NCBI GenBank assembly: GCA_020687605.1
Contig: JAJEQY010000002.1
Location: 54,837 to 118,836 of the forward strand
Source: Intestinimonas aquisgranensis
Lineage (GTDB): Bacteria > Bacillota > Clostridia > Oscillospirales > Oscillospiraceae
DNA length: 64,000 nt
Direction of reading: 5' to 3'
Below are positions 27,053 through 35,172 of this stretch, one piece after another (positions within the stretch are counted from its first letter, which is position 1; each line of letters begins with the position of its first letter). Position numbers and translations under genes: made by a program. Below the pieces are notes generated by a model. That model made no database searches. It worked only from the letters and a program-made list of their open reading frames with translations, and was not told the origin of the DNA.

Positions 27053-27607
27053 ATGTATGTATTTTTAACTGGGCCGAGCGGGGTAGGAAAGTCCACCGCG
27101 CTGGACCGTACCTTGGCCCTTTTGGGGGTCAGGCCCGGAGGATTCCGCACCGGCTTTGCACCGGACCGGACACGGCTGTGTCTGTGGCCGGCTTGGGAGA
27201 TGCCGGACTGGTCGGAGGAACATACGGTAGCTCGGATGGTACAGGGGCACCTGACCGGCGACCCGGAGGCCTTTGACCGGCTGGGTCCCCGGATTCTGGC
27301 GGAGAGCCGGACTTGGGCAAGGCTTCTGGTGCTGGACGAGCTGGGCTGGCTGGAGCGGGATGCGACAGCTTTCCGTCAGGCCGTTCGGGACAGCGTGGCG
27401 GGAGAGCTCCCTGTACTGGGTGTGATCAAGCCGGAGCGGCAGCGGGCCGGTACCTGGCTGGAGTCGCTGGCGCAGGCGCCTGACGGCACCGTGGTGACAG
27501 TGGATACGGTCAACCGGGACAGTCTGCCGGTTCTGCTGGCAGAGCGATTTGGCGCAACTCTGGCCGGTATGGAGAAAAAACAGGAAAGAGCTGGGAACAA
27601 GCAATGA
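27053..27607 (+). CDS. Nucleoside-triphosphatase-like P-loop protein
   Basis: 184 residues. N-terminal P-loop VFLTGPSGVGKSTALDRTL, Walker B-like RLLVLDELGWLERD and a C-terminal VDTVNRDSLP segment fit the THEP1/NTPase_1 nucleoside-triphosphatase group. Cellular role is unknown. It overlaps the FadR-type regulator by 4 nt (ATGA), so the two are coupled; an NTPase coupled to a FCD-domain regulator is an unusual pairing. Confidence 0.75.
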   Translation: MYVFLTGPSGVGKSTALDRTLALLGVRPGGFRTGFAPDRTRLCLWPAWEMPDWSEEHTVARMVQGHLTGDPEAFDRLGPRILAESRTWARLLVLDELGWLERDATAFRQAVRDSVAGELPVLGVIKPERQRAGTWLESLAQAPDGTVVTVDTVNRDSLPVLLAERFGATLAGMEKKQERAGNKQ

Positions 27608-28305
27608 AGGAAGAAAGTTTGCAGCAGGGCAAAGCCTATGAGCGTGTAATCACATATATCAAAAGCGAGATCCTGAAGGGGAATCTCAAGCAGGGAGAAA
27701 AGCTGCCGCCGGAGCGGGAGCTGGCGGAGAAGCTGGGTGTGGGCCGGAACTCGGTCCGGGAGGCCCTGCGGACCCTGAGCCTGATGGGCTTTATCTCCAG
27801 TACGCAGGGAGCGGGTAATTTTGTCTCCTGTGACATTGAAAAGAATCTGGCTGAATCTACCCAGATGATGATGCTCCTGGGGGCCACCGACTACCGGCAG
27901 GTCAGCGAGCTGCGTCAGGGTCTGGAGAGCCAGGCAGTGCTGTTGGCCTCGGAGCGGATCACCCCCGCCCAGCTCAGCGAGCTGGAGGACATCGTGTGGC
28001 AGCTCCGGGACGAAAACGACCTGGATCGGAGTACCATGCTGGACAAGCGCCTCCACTACCTCATCGGTGAGGCGGCTGGCAATCCCATCATTATGGTCAT
28101 CCTCCGTGCCATGAGCGAGACCATCGACAGCTTCATCAGCCATATGCGGGAGAAGATGATGAAGGACGAGGTCTACCGCAAGAAGCTGCAGGACAGTCAC
28201 CAGGGGATCGTCCTGGCCCTTCAGGACCGCAACGGTACCGAGGCCGTCCGCATGATGCGGGAGCATTTCCAGGTGGTGGACAACGCCATGGTGGATCTGT
28301 TTTAA
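27604..28305 (+). CDS. FadR/GntR family transcriptional regulator
   Basis: 233 residues. N-terminal winged helix (GKAYERVITYIKSEILKGNLKQGEKLPPERELAEKLGVGRNSVREALRTLSLMGFI) and a C-terminal all-helical FCD ligand domain (LRQGLESQAVLLASERI..., DKRLHYLIGEAAGNPIIMVIL, DSHQGIVLALQDRNGTEAVRMMREHF) with the His residues that usually bind a metal and carboxylate ligand. Probably senses an organic acid. Its targets other than its own operon are not visible. Confidence 0.9.
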   Translation: MKEESLQQGKAYERVITYIKSEILKGNLKQGEKLPPERELAEKLGVGRNSVREALRTLSLMGFISSTQGAGNFVSCDIEKNLAESTQMMMLLGATDYRQVSELRQGLESQAVLLASERITPAQLSELEDIVWQLRDENDLDRSTMLDKRLHYLIGEAAGNPIIMVILRAMSETIDSFISHMREKMMKDEVYRKKLQDSHQGIVLALQDRNGTEAVRMMREHFQVVDNAMVDLF

Positions 28306-28313
28306 GCAAAAGC

Positions 28314-28357
28314 AAAGCCCGTGGAAAACGCTGCTGCGTTTTCCACGGGCTTTTTTT
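28314..28357. terminator. Bidirectional terminator after the FadR-type gene
   Basis: Perfect 18-bp stem AAAGCCCGTGGAAAACGC with its complement, tgct loop, then T7. It serves the convergent SGNH-like gene as well. Confidence 0.92.
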
Positions 28358-29378
28358 ATTTCTTTCTGACTTGTACGGCGCTCTGCCAGGCGGCGGTGTT
28401 TTCTGAATCCTGGGGCCTGGGTGAGACGCCCAGCTCGCCGGTGAGAAAGTCTCCCAGCCAGGCGGAGAAGATGGCCGCCCCTTCTTGGTTGAGGTGGCCG
28501 GGATCATAGTAGTGGAGGGTGGGCGTGATGCCAATGGACTGGCTCTCCTCTGTCCAGTCGAAGAAGGAGATGTCCAGCTCCGATGCGTCTTCGGCAATAC
28601 GTATCCGGGTGTCGGCGGGGAGCTGACTGTAGGTGGGGTGGAAGACCAGGGCCAGGGTAATGCCCCGCTTTTCGCACAGGTCAGCGATTTTGGAGAGCCA
28701 GGTGAGGTTCTCCTCATAGACCTCCTCCGGCTGGGGCTCCCGGGTGAAGGGGCCGTCGGCGATCTGCTCAAAGACACCGCTCACCGGGGTAAAGCCCTTC
28801 AGTGTGTCGGTCTCTGAGGGGAGAAGGGCATCCGCAGCCTCGTCCACCGTTAGCTCTTTCCACCGGTTGTGGTAAAAGTAGAGGGGGAAGAGGAGGCCGG
28901 TGCGCAGCTCTGGCTCCGAGGCGGTAAAGATAGCACCCAGCTGGTTGAGCCCGGCAGGCATGTAGCCCACGTTGACCTGGGTGTAATTTTGATACTGCTG
29001 AAAGGCCAGGGCGGAGCCCTCCAATATCACAAGGGAGGGCTTTTGGGTCTTCAAGGCCTCTTTGAGGTACCAGTAGGTCTGGGAGAGGGTCTGCTCCGGT
29101 CCGGCCAGCACACACCCGGTGAGTCCGGTCTCGTCGTAGATCTCCACCGGGTCCACGTCACAGTAGGCGTAGGAGCTGCCCAGATAGAGGTAGTCTAGGC
29201 TATCCCTGGGTTCGGCCAGATAGGGGCCCCAGACGGCGCCGTAGTCCACACGGACGGGCCGGAAAGCCAGGGAGAGGATACCAATGAGAAGGGCGGCCAG
29301 GATCAGAAAGAGCAGGGCGAAGATGGGCTCCCGCCATTTGGAAGTTCGCAAAAGGGACCACTCCGTTTCGTGTGCCAT
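28356..29378 (-). CDS. Membrane-anchored SGNH-like protein, partner of the MBOAT enzyme
   Basis: 340 residues from ATG 29378. One N-terminal transmembrane helix (REPIFALLFLILAALLIGIL) anchors an extracytoplasmic domain. LYLGSSYAYCDVDP resembles the GDS nucleophile block, and YYDPGHLNQEGAAIF the DxxH block of SGNH/AlgX-type O-acetylation proteins. It is immediately downstream of the MBOAT gene (1-nt gap), the standard pairing in which MBOAT moves an acyl group across the membrane and the SGNH partner attaches it to a glycan. Acceptor polymer unknown. Confidence 0.78.
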   Translation of the reverse strand: MAHETEWSLLRTSKWREPIFALLFLILAALLIGILSLAFRPVRVDYGAVWGPYLAEPRDSLDYLYLGSSYAYCDVDPVEIYDETGLTGCVLAGPEQTLSQTYWYLKEALKTQKPSLVILEGSALAFQQYQNYTQVNVGYMPAGLNQLGAIFTASEPELRTGLLFPLYFYHNRWKELTVDEAADALLPSETDTLKGFTPVSGVFEQIADGPFTREPQPEEVYEENLTWLSKIADLCEKRGITLALVFHPTYSQLPADTRIRIAEDASELDISFFDWTEESQSIGITPTLHYYDPGHLNQEGAAIFSAWLGDFLTGELGVSPRPQDSENTAAWQSAVQVRKK

Positions 29379-29379
29379 G

Positions 29380-30837
29380 TCAGAATTTGAAGTAGATGAA
29401 GTCCTGGGGGTCATAGCCGGTGCCGTAGACGCCGAAGATCAGCACCGCCAGCAGGAGCGCCAGGGCGAGGACCCAGCGGACGGGCCGGGGGAGGGAGAAG
29501 AAGGTTTGGCGGGGGCTCCCTCGCAGGACCGAGAAGAGGTCCACTGCCAGCAGGAGCAGCACCGCCACGGCCACCACCACCAGCTCGGGCAGGTCCAGGC
29601 CCCAGGCGGAGAAGGGACGGATGAGCCAGGGCCCAGTGAGCATGGCCCGGAAGATGGACAGGGAGTGTGTAAAGGAGCCGCCTTTGAAAAAGACCCAGGC
29701 CACGGTGCTCAGCAGAAAGGTGATGACCACCTGGAGCACAATAGTGAAGGGGGCATCGTCGGCCAGACCCAGCCTGCGGCGGATACGGTCCCGTGCCTTC
29801 TGGGTCATGCCGCCGATGACCTGATAGATGCCATTGAGAAGCCCCCACACCACGAAGGAAAGGGCGGCGCCGTGCCACAGGCCGCTGACGGCAAAGACAA
29901 TGAGGATGTTGAGATACTTCCGCCGCCTGCCCTTCCGGCTGCCTCCCAGAGGGATGTAGAGGTAGTCCCGGAACCAGGAGGACAGGGAGATGTGCCAGCG
30001 CCGCCAGAACTCGCCGATGGAGCGGGAGAAGTAGGGGGTACGGAAATTCTCCATGAGGTGGAAGCCCATGACTTCAGCACAGCCCAGAGCCATATCGGAG
30101 TAGGCGGAGAAGTCACAATAGATCTGGATGGAGAAGGCGATGGCGGCGGCCACAACCTGGAGCCGACCAAAGCTGTCCGGAGCGGCGTATACGGTGGAGA
30201 CCATCAGGCCCAGCCGGTCGGCGATGACCAGCTTTTTGAAGGCACCCCACAGGAAACGCAGCAGGCCCCGCCGGAAGCTCTCCCAGCAGAAAGGGGCAGG
30301 CTTGCGGAACTGAGGCAGCAGACTGCCGGCCCGGCCGATGGGGCCGGAGAGCAGGTAGGGGAAGCAGGAGAGGAAGAGGGCCAAATTCAGATAGGACTTC
30401 TCCGCCGGACGGTCCCGGCGGTAGACGTCGATGAGATAGCCAGCGGCCATGAAGAGGTAGAAGGAGAGGCCGGCGGGGAGGATCAGGTCCAGGGCGGGGG
30501 AGGAGAAGGCCAACCCGGATGCGGTCAGGACCCGTTCCAGCAGCCCCAGGGAAAAACTCAGATATTTGAGGAGGAACAGCGTCCCGAAGAGAAGCGCCAG
30601 AAGGACGGCCAGGACGGCTTTCCGCCTTCCACCCTTATACCGGTCCAGGACCCGGGCGCCCAGATAGGTGACGACGGTGGCAGCCAGCAGGGAGATCAGA
30701 TGCTCCGGTCCGCCGCACAGGAGGAACCACCAGCTGGCACACAGCAGCCAGAGCCGACGGGCCGTCCCGGGCAGGAGGAACCAGACCACGGTGACCACGG
30801 GGAAGAAAAGGAAGAAGCCGGGGGAGAGAAAGCTCAT
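29380..30837 (-). CDS. MBOAT family O-acyltransferase
   Basis: 485 residues, polytopic (about eleven helices). AlgI/DltB type: CFPYLLSGPIGRAGSLLPQF, YCDFSAYSDMALGCAEVMGF, NFRTPYFSRSIGEFWRRWHISLSSWFRDYLYIPLGGSRKGRRRKYLNILIVFAVSGLWHGAALSFVVWG, which contains the conserved catalytic His. Two-gene unit with the SGNH-like protein; probably acetylates an extracellular polysaccharide. Confidence 0.93.
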   Translation of the reverse strand: MSFLSPGFFLFFPVVTVVWFLLPGTARRLWLLCASWWFLLCGGPEHLISLLAATVVTYLGARVLDRYKGGRRKAVLAVLLALLFGTLFLLKYLSFSLGLLERVLTASGLAFSSPALDLILPAGLSFYLFMAAGYLIDVYRRDRPAEKSYLNLALFLSCFPYLLSGPIGRAGSLLPQFRKPAPFCWESFRRGLLRFLWGAFKKLVIADRLGLMVSTVYAAPDSFGRLQVVAAAIAFSIQIYCDFSAYSDMALGCAEVMGFHLMENFRTPYFSRSIGEFWRRWHISLSSWFRDYLYIPLGGSRKGRRRKYLNILIVFAVSGLWHGAALSFVVWGLLNGIYQVIGGMTQKARDRIRRRLGLADDAPFTIVLQVVITFLLSTVAWVFFKGGSFTHSLSIFRAMLTGPWLIRPFSAWGLDLPELVVVAVAVLLLLAVDLFSVLRGSPRQTFFSLPRPVRWVLALALLLAVLIFGVYGTGYDPQDFIYFKF

Positions 30838-31011
30838 AAAAAGGGGGCACCTTCTTTCGGCAAAGGGGGTGGAGCCGGACGGGGAGGACCGGCCAACAGA
30901 AAATGATTGCCTCTATTTTACCCGAGAACAGCTCAAATGGCAAGGGTATGCCGCACCGGCGGCGGCAGCACGGCATACCCTGAGTTAGAAACGGTATTGG
31001 GAGGTAAGACC

Positions 31012-32139
31012 ATGACAACGGAACCAAAGGTCCGATATTACCTTGGAGCCAATTCCCCCAGCGGCTTCTATTCCCTCTATGACCAGCTTCTGGACCCGGG
31101 GGAGGCGGAGGAGCTGCTGATTCTGAAGGGAGGCGCCGGCTGCGGCAAGTCCACCCTTATGGGGCAGGTGGCTGCCCAGGCGGAGGCCCGGGGCATTCCC
31201 GTGGAGTACATACGCTGTTCCGGGGACCCGGATTCCCTGGACGCCATCATCCTGCCCGACCGCCACGCTGCCATCGTGGATGGCACGGCTCCTCACATTG
31301 TGGAACCCAGGCTGCCGGGAGCGGTGGAGCGGTACATGAATCTGGGTGACTGTTACGACCACGAGGGTCTGAAGAAGGTCCGCGGGGAGCTGGAGCAGGC
31401 CATGAAGGGCTACAAGGGCTGCTACACCAGGGCCTACCGCTGCCTGCGGGCGGCGGCCGAGATCACCGCGGACCGCACCGCCCTCATTCAGACGCCGGAG
31501 CTGGAGGAGAAGATCGCCAAGCGGGCCAAGGGTATCCTGTCCCGGGAGTGCCGCCGGGGCGGTGAGGGGGAGGGAAAGGTGCGCCAGCGCTTCCTCTCCG
31601 CCGTCACCCACCAGGGCTTCCTGGTGGAGTTCGGCACCGTGGAGCGCCAGTGCCGGCGGGTCTATGAGCTGGTGGATACCTATGGCATCAGCCATCTGCT
31701 CCTCACCCACCTCCTCTCCGGCGCAGTGGCGGCGGGCTGGGATGTGATCGCCTGCCCCTCACCCATGGCCCCTGACCGGCTGGAGCACCTCATCCTGCCC
31801 CAGCTCTCCCTGGCCTTCGTCACCACCGGGAACGGTACGGCCTACCCCAGGCATCCCTACCGCCGGCTGCGGATGGACGCTATGGTGGACCGGGAGCTGC
31901 TGCGGCGGAATAAGGCCCGACTCTCCTTCTCACGGAAGGTGTCGGCAGCGCTGGTGGAGGAGGCGGTGTCCTCTCTGGCGCAGGCTAAGGCCATGCACGA
32001 CGACCTGGAGCGCATCTACAATCCCTATGTGGACTTTAGCCGGGTACGGACCACAGCGGAGTGGGCCGTCCGGGAACTGCTGGGGAATGAGCCTGAGCAC
32101 CATCTTGGAGAGGCGAGCACAGCGGATCGTCAGGAATAA
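31012..32139 (+). CDS. Two-domain P-loop ATPase (PRK06851-like), second P-loop lost
   Basis: 375 residues from ATG 31012 (GGGAGG upstream). The N-terminal half has the P-loop LKGGAGCGKSTLM (about residue 38), then VEYIRCSGDPDSLDAIILPDRHAAIVDGTAPH. The second half repeats the same pattern as DVIACPSPMAPDRLEHLILPQLSLAFVTT, but no GK[ST] precedes it, so the family's second nucleotide site seems degenerate. The biochemical role is unknown. It is on the same strand as kamBC, separated from them by a terminator. Confidence 0.72.
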   Translation: MTTEPKVRYYLGANSPSGFYSLYDQLLDPGEAEELLILKGGAGCGKSTLMGQVAAQAEARGIPVEYIRCSGDPDSLDAIILPDRHAAIVDGTAPHIVEPRLPGAVERYMNLGDCYDHEGLKKVRGELEQAMKGYKGCYTRAYRCLRAAAEITADRTALIQTPELEEKIAKRAKGILSRECRRGGEGEGKVRQRFLSAVTHQGFLVEFGTVERQCRRVYELVDTYGISHLLLTHLLSGAVAAGWDVIACPSPMAPDRLEHLILPQLSLAFVTTGNGTAYPRHPYRRLRMDAMVDRELLRRNKARLSFSRKVSAALVEEAVSSLAQAKAMHDDLERIYNPYVDFSRVRTTAEWAVRELLGNEPEHHLGEASTADRQE

Positions 32140-32158
32140 AATAATTGAGCATGCTCAC

Positions 32159-32196
32159 GCCCGGCGGCCCGATTCAGAGCCGCCGGGCTGCGTTTT
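32159..32196 (+). terminator. Terminator between the ATPase gene and kamB
   Basis: CCCGGCGGC..GCCGCCGGG hairpin followed by ctgcgTTTT. Confidence 0.7.
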
Positions 32197-32204
32197 CATG
32201 GGCA

Positions 32205-32233
32205 TTGACATTTCCCTCCGCGCCCCCCATAAT
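32205..32233 (+). promoter_or_regulatory. Promoter of kamBC
   Basis: TTGACA, 17-nt C-rich spacer and CATAAT, 63 nt before the kamB start. The reactivase genes thus have their own promoter, separate from the riboswitch promoter. Confidence 0.75.
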
Positions 32234-32295
32234 GAAAACAGAATGGGAAAAGCGGGAAGCAAAGATCGGCAGTGAGACGACAAGGAGGGAACGCC

Positions 32296-33297
32296 ATGAC
32301 GCCGATGCTCGCCCCCCTGGTGGGGGACGCGCCTACCGTCACGTTTATCGGACTGTGTAAGAATGCCGGCAAAACCACCGCCATGTGCCGCCTCATCGAG
32401 GAGCTGTCGGGGGAGACCCTGGCTATGACCTCGGTGGGCCGGGATGGCGAACGCACCGATGTGGTCACCGGCACTGAAAAGCCGGAGATCTGGGTCCGCT
32501 CCGGGACCCTGTTCGCCACCGCCCGGGGAATGCTCCCCCTGTGCGACACCACCCTGCGGGTGGAGGGGGTCACCGACGTGATGACCCCGCTGGGGGCGGT
32601 GGGAGTCTTTCGCGCCCTCAGCGACGGCTTTATCCAGCTGGCCGGACCTTCGGCGGTGAATCAGCTGGGCCCTCTGTCCCAGACCTTCCGGGCCCTGGGC
32701 GCCCAGCGGGTCCTCATCGACGGGGCGGCGGGGCGCAAGTCCCTGGCCGGTGCCGAGGCAGGGGCCACCGCTGTTTTGTGTGTGGGCGCCTCCGTGGACG
32801 GCGGCATCCCCTTCATTGCCGCCGAGACCGCCCATATTTGCCAGCTCTTTGCCGCGCCGGAGGCGGAGGACCCCGGCCTCCACGCCGTCCTCGATACGGA
32901 GGAGGCGCGCTATGCCCTCTTCAGTCTCCAGGGGGAACGGCTGCCGCTGGAGCTGGAGCAAAGCGGACAGCCGGCATGGCATACGCTGCCCCGGGAGCAC
33001 TGCGTGCTGTGGATCGGCGGCGGTATCACCGGGCCGCTGCTGCGTACCCTGGCACGTCGGGGGGCGCCCCTCACCGTGGCCGCCCCAGACGCCACCCACT
33101 TCCTCTGCGACCGGGGCTCTGCCGAGACCTTCCGCCGCTGCGGCGGATCGCTGATGGTGGCCCGGCGTCTGCGCATCGCCGCTGTCACCGCCAATCCCTG
33201 GTCGGCCTACGGCAAGCACCTGGACGGTCCCGCCCTGCTGGCGGCCCTCCGGGAGGTCGTGGACGTACCCGTGGTGGACGTGCGGCAGGAAGCATAA
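32296..33297 (+). CDS. kamB: Lysine 5,6-aminomutase reactivase subunit KamB
   Basis: 333 residues from ATG 32296 (AAGGAGGG upstream). P-loop FIGLCKNAGKTTAMC at residues 17-31, then TSVGRDGERTDVVTGTEKPEI. Assigned by this N-terminus, size and position next to the MutS-like KamC in a lysine fermentation locus. In this family KamB and KamC exchange damaged cobalamin in lysine 5,6-aminomutase (family knowledge). The C-terminal half resembles no catalytic domain I can name. 64 nt separate it from kamC. Confidence 0.85.
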   Translation: MTPMLAPLVGDAPTVTFIGLCKNAGKTTAMCRLIEELSGETLAMTSVGRDGERTDVVTGTEKPEIWVRSGTLFATARGMLPLCDTTLRVEGVTDVMTPLGAVGVFRALSDGFIQLAGPSAVNQLGPLSQTFRALGAQRVLIDGAAGRKSLAGAEAGATAVLCVGASVDGGIPFIAAETAHICQLFAAPEAEDPGLHAVLDTEEARYALFSLQGERLPLELEQSGQPAWHTLPREHCVLWIGGGITGPLLRTLARRGAPLTVAAPDATHFLCDRGSAETFRRCGGSLMVARRLRIAAVTANPWSAYGKHLDGPALLAALREVVDVPVVDVRQEA

Positions 33298-33361
33298 GGA
33301 CCCCATCGGACGGTTTTCTGGCTCCGGACAGCCGGAGCACCATAACGACGAGGTGAAAAGA

Positions 33362-34792
33362 ATGAAACTCAACGCGCAGCTCAAGGAGGACACGGGTTAC
33401 AGCTGGGTCATGGCCAGGATGGAGCCCGCCTCGCCCTTTGGCCACGCTCTGGTGCGCACTCCCCGCTGGTACGGTCCGGGGGAGGAGGCGCAGCTGGAGG
33501 AGGAGCTCTCCCGGGTGGAGGCCCTCCGCACCCTGCTGGACGGCGGGGAGCTGGCTCTGGACAGCATCACCCACATCCTCTCGGAGTTCCACGACATCCG
33601 CAATTCCCTCAAGCGGCCCACCAACGCCCCCATGGACGAGGTGGAGCTCTTCGAGGTCAAGCATTTTCTCATCCACCTGGAGCGGCTGGCCCAGGCATAC
33701 GCCTGCATCCCCGCTCTGGAGGGGCTGGAGATCCGGCCCATGACCGAAAGCCTGAACCTGCTGGACCCCAGTGGACGGCGGCTGCCCGCCTTCTCGGTGG
33801 AAAACGCCTTTGAGCCGGCACTGGAGCGGGTCCGGGAGGAAAAGGCCCTGGTGGAGGGCCTCCTCCGGCAGACGGAGAAGAAGGGCAGAGACGACCTGAT
33901 GGCCCGCCGGTCCGAGCTGGTCCGGAAGGAGGACCGGCTGGAGCTGGAGGCCCGGAAGCGGCTGACCATGGCCCTCCTGCGGGAGCGGGACACCTTCCTG
34001 GCGTCCATGGAGGCCATCGGACGCCTTGACCTGCTGCTGGCCAAGGCCCGGCTGGCCCGGCGGTTCTACTGCTGCCGTCCGGAGATCGTGGACAAGCCCA
34101 AGGTGGTGGCTGTGGACATGGTGCATCCCGAGGTGGCCGATCACCTGCAGGAGCGGGGCGGTTCCTTCACCTCCGTGTCCATCACCCTGGAGCGGGGGGC
34201 AACCGTCATCACCGGCGCCAACATGGGCGGCAAGAGCGTGTCCATGAAGAGCCTGACCCTCAATCTGCTGCTGACCCAGACCGGCTTCTTTGCCTTTGCC
34301 GGCAGTTTTTCCGCGCCGCTCTTTGACAGCGTCTCCCTCATCTGCACCGACCGGCAGTCGGTGGAGCAGGGCCTGAGCTCCTTCGGCGCCGAGGTGGCCG
34401 CCCTGGGTGATGTCCTGCGGGAGGAGAAGGGGAAGTTCTTCTACATCGCCCTGGACGAGTTTGCCCGTGGAACCAACCCCCGGGAGGGCGCCGCCCTGGC
34501 CAAGGCCTTGGTGGAGTATCTGGGCCGGCTCAACTGCGTGGCCCTCATGACCACCCACTACGACGGGGTGTCCGACGCCGCCCGGCGGCACTACCGGGTG
34601 GCCGGCCTGGGCGCTCTGGATACTGCCGCCATCCGCAAGGATGAGGCCCCGCTGGACCGGATCTCCCGGCTCATGGATTACCACCTCATCGAGGCGGAAC
34701 CTGGGGAGCCTTGCCCCCGGGATGCCCTTAGAGTTTGCAGGCTTCTGGACCTGGACCCGGAGCTCATGGAAATTTTTTCGAAAAATAGTTGA
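33362..34792 (+). CDS. kamC: Lysine 5,6-aminomutase reactivase ATPase KamC (MutS-like)
   Basis: 476 residues from ATG 33362, preferred because GAGGTGA precedes it. The C-terminal half is a MutS-type ATPase: P-loop TGANMGGKSVSMKSL near residue 285, Walker B FYIALDEFARGTNPREGAALA near 360 and TTHYDGVS near 398. A helical lever-like region precedes it. It lacks mismatch-recognition and Smr domains, which separates it from MutS and MutS2. Uses mostly CGG for Arg, unlike the catabolic genes downstream. Its TGA stop lies within the -35 hexamer of the next promoter. Confidence 0.9.
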   Translation: MKLNAQLKEDTGYSWVMARMEPASPFGHALVRTPRWYGPGEEAQLEEELSRVEALRTLLDGGELALDSITHILSEFHDIRNSLKRPTNAPMDEVELFEVKHFLIHLERLAQAYACIPALEGLEIRPMTESLNLLDPSGRRLPAFSVENAFEPALERVREEKALVEGLLRQTEKKGRDDLMARRSELVRKEDRLELEARKRLTMALLRERDTFLASMEAIGRLDLLLAKARLARRFYCCRPEIVDKPKVVAVDMVHPEVADHLQERGGSFTSVSITLERGATVITGANMGGKSVSMKSLTLNLLLTQTGFFAFAGSFSAPLFDSVSLICTDRQSVEQGLSSFGAEVAALGDVLREEKGKFFYIALDEFARGTNPREGAALAKALVEYLGRLNCVALMTTHYDGVSDAARRHYRVAGLGALDTAAIRKDEAPLDRISRLMDYHLIEAEPGEPCPRDALRVCRLLDLDPELMEIFSKNS

Positions 34793-34816
34793 CAAAAGAG
34801 CCGGGTATGGTATAAT
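34789..34816 (+). promoter_or_regulatory. Promoter of the lysine fermentation operon, overlapping the kamC stop
   Basis: Perfect TTGACA (containing the kamC TGA), 16-nt spacer and perfect TATAAT with an extended TGG. Transcription would start about 34823 and enter the riboswitch. Confidence 0.9.
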
Positions 34817-34850
34817 AGGTTTTGTTAAAAGTACCTAAAACAATTTAATA

Positions 34851-35012
34851 ATATGGTGGATAGAGGAGCGGTGCGCCAGGTACCGCCGTGATGCAAAGGG
34901 TTGGCAGACCCGATGTACGGCGTGAATGGGACCACCGCCGCAGAAACGGGGACGCTGCATGGAACCGTTTCTGCGCCGTGCGCTCAGTGCGTACGGAGTG
35001 TCATGACTACAT
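34851..35012 (+). ncRNA. Lysine riboswitch (L-box)
   Basis: Conserved landmarks occur in order: GATAGAGGAGCG (34858-34870), P2 GCGGTG/CACCGC (34868-34873 with 34933-34938), P2b GCCGT/ACGGC, GTGAATGGGACCACCGCCGCAG matching the TGAAAGGGGAGCGTCGCCGAAG core, P3 CAGAAACGG/CCGTTTCTG, P4 CCGT/ACGG and the 3' AGTGTCA. A weak P1 pairs ATG.TGG (34853-34859) with CTACAT (35007-35012). It lies between the operon promoter and two terminators, 160 nt before kal. L-boxes usually repress lysine synthesis or uptake genes; here it precedes lysine catabolism, so activation by lysine is the expected logic, but that is inference. Confidence 0.9.
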
Positions 35013-35066
35013 GGTGCGCTATTCACGTCAGGGCATTTGCCCTGACGTGAATAGTGCGCCTTTTTT
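35013..35066 (+). terminator. Riboswitch expression platform: first intrinsic terminator
   Basis: 22-bp stem (35013-35034 with 35039-35060, two G-T wobbles), loop ATTT, then TTTTTT. Its first base follows the P1 3' strand directly. Confidence 0.93.
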
Positions 35067-35075
35067 ATCGTCGTG

Positions 35076-35129
35076 AAGCGCTGTTCGAGTGCTGCCTTTT
35101 GGGCAGTGCCCGCAGCGCTTTGTTTTTTT
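35076..35129 (+). terminator. Second, tandem intrinsic terminator in the leader
   Basis: Outer stem AAGCGCTG/CAGCGCTT (35076-35083 with 35113-35120) and inner GTGCTGCC/GGCAGTGC, then TTTGTTTTTTT. It lies before the kal ribosome site, so full-length transcription must pass two terminators. Confidence 0.85.
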
Positions 35130-35172
35130 GCTCGGTGAACAAATTCTAAAAAATCGACAGGAGGACATTACC

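Noticed and set aside
33362..34792. Annotation of kamC as DNA mismatch repair MutS
   Set aside because: Lacks the mismatch-binding N-terminal domain and is adjacent to kamB in a lysine 5,6-aminomutase locus; reactivase is the better fit.
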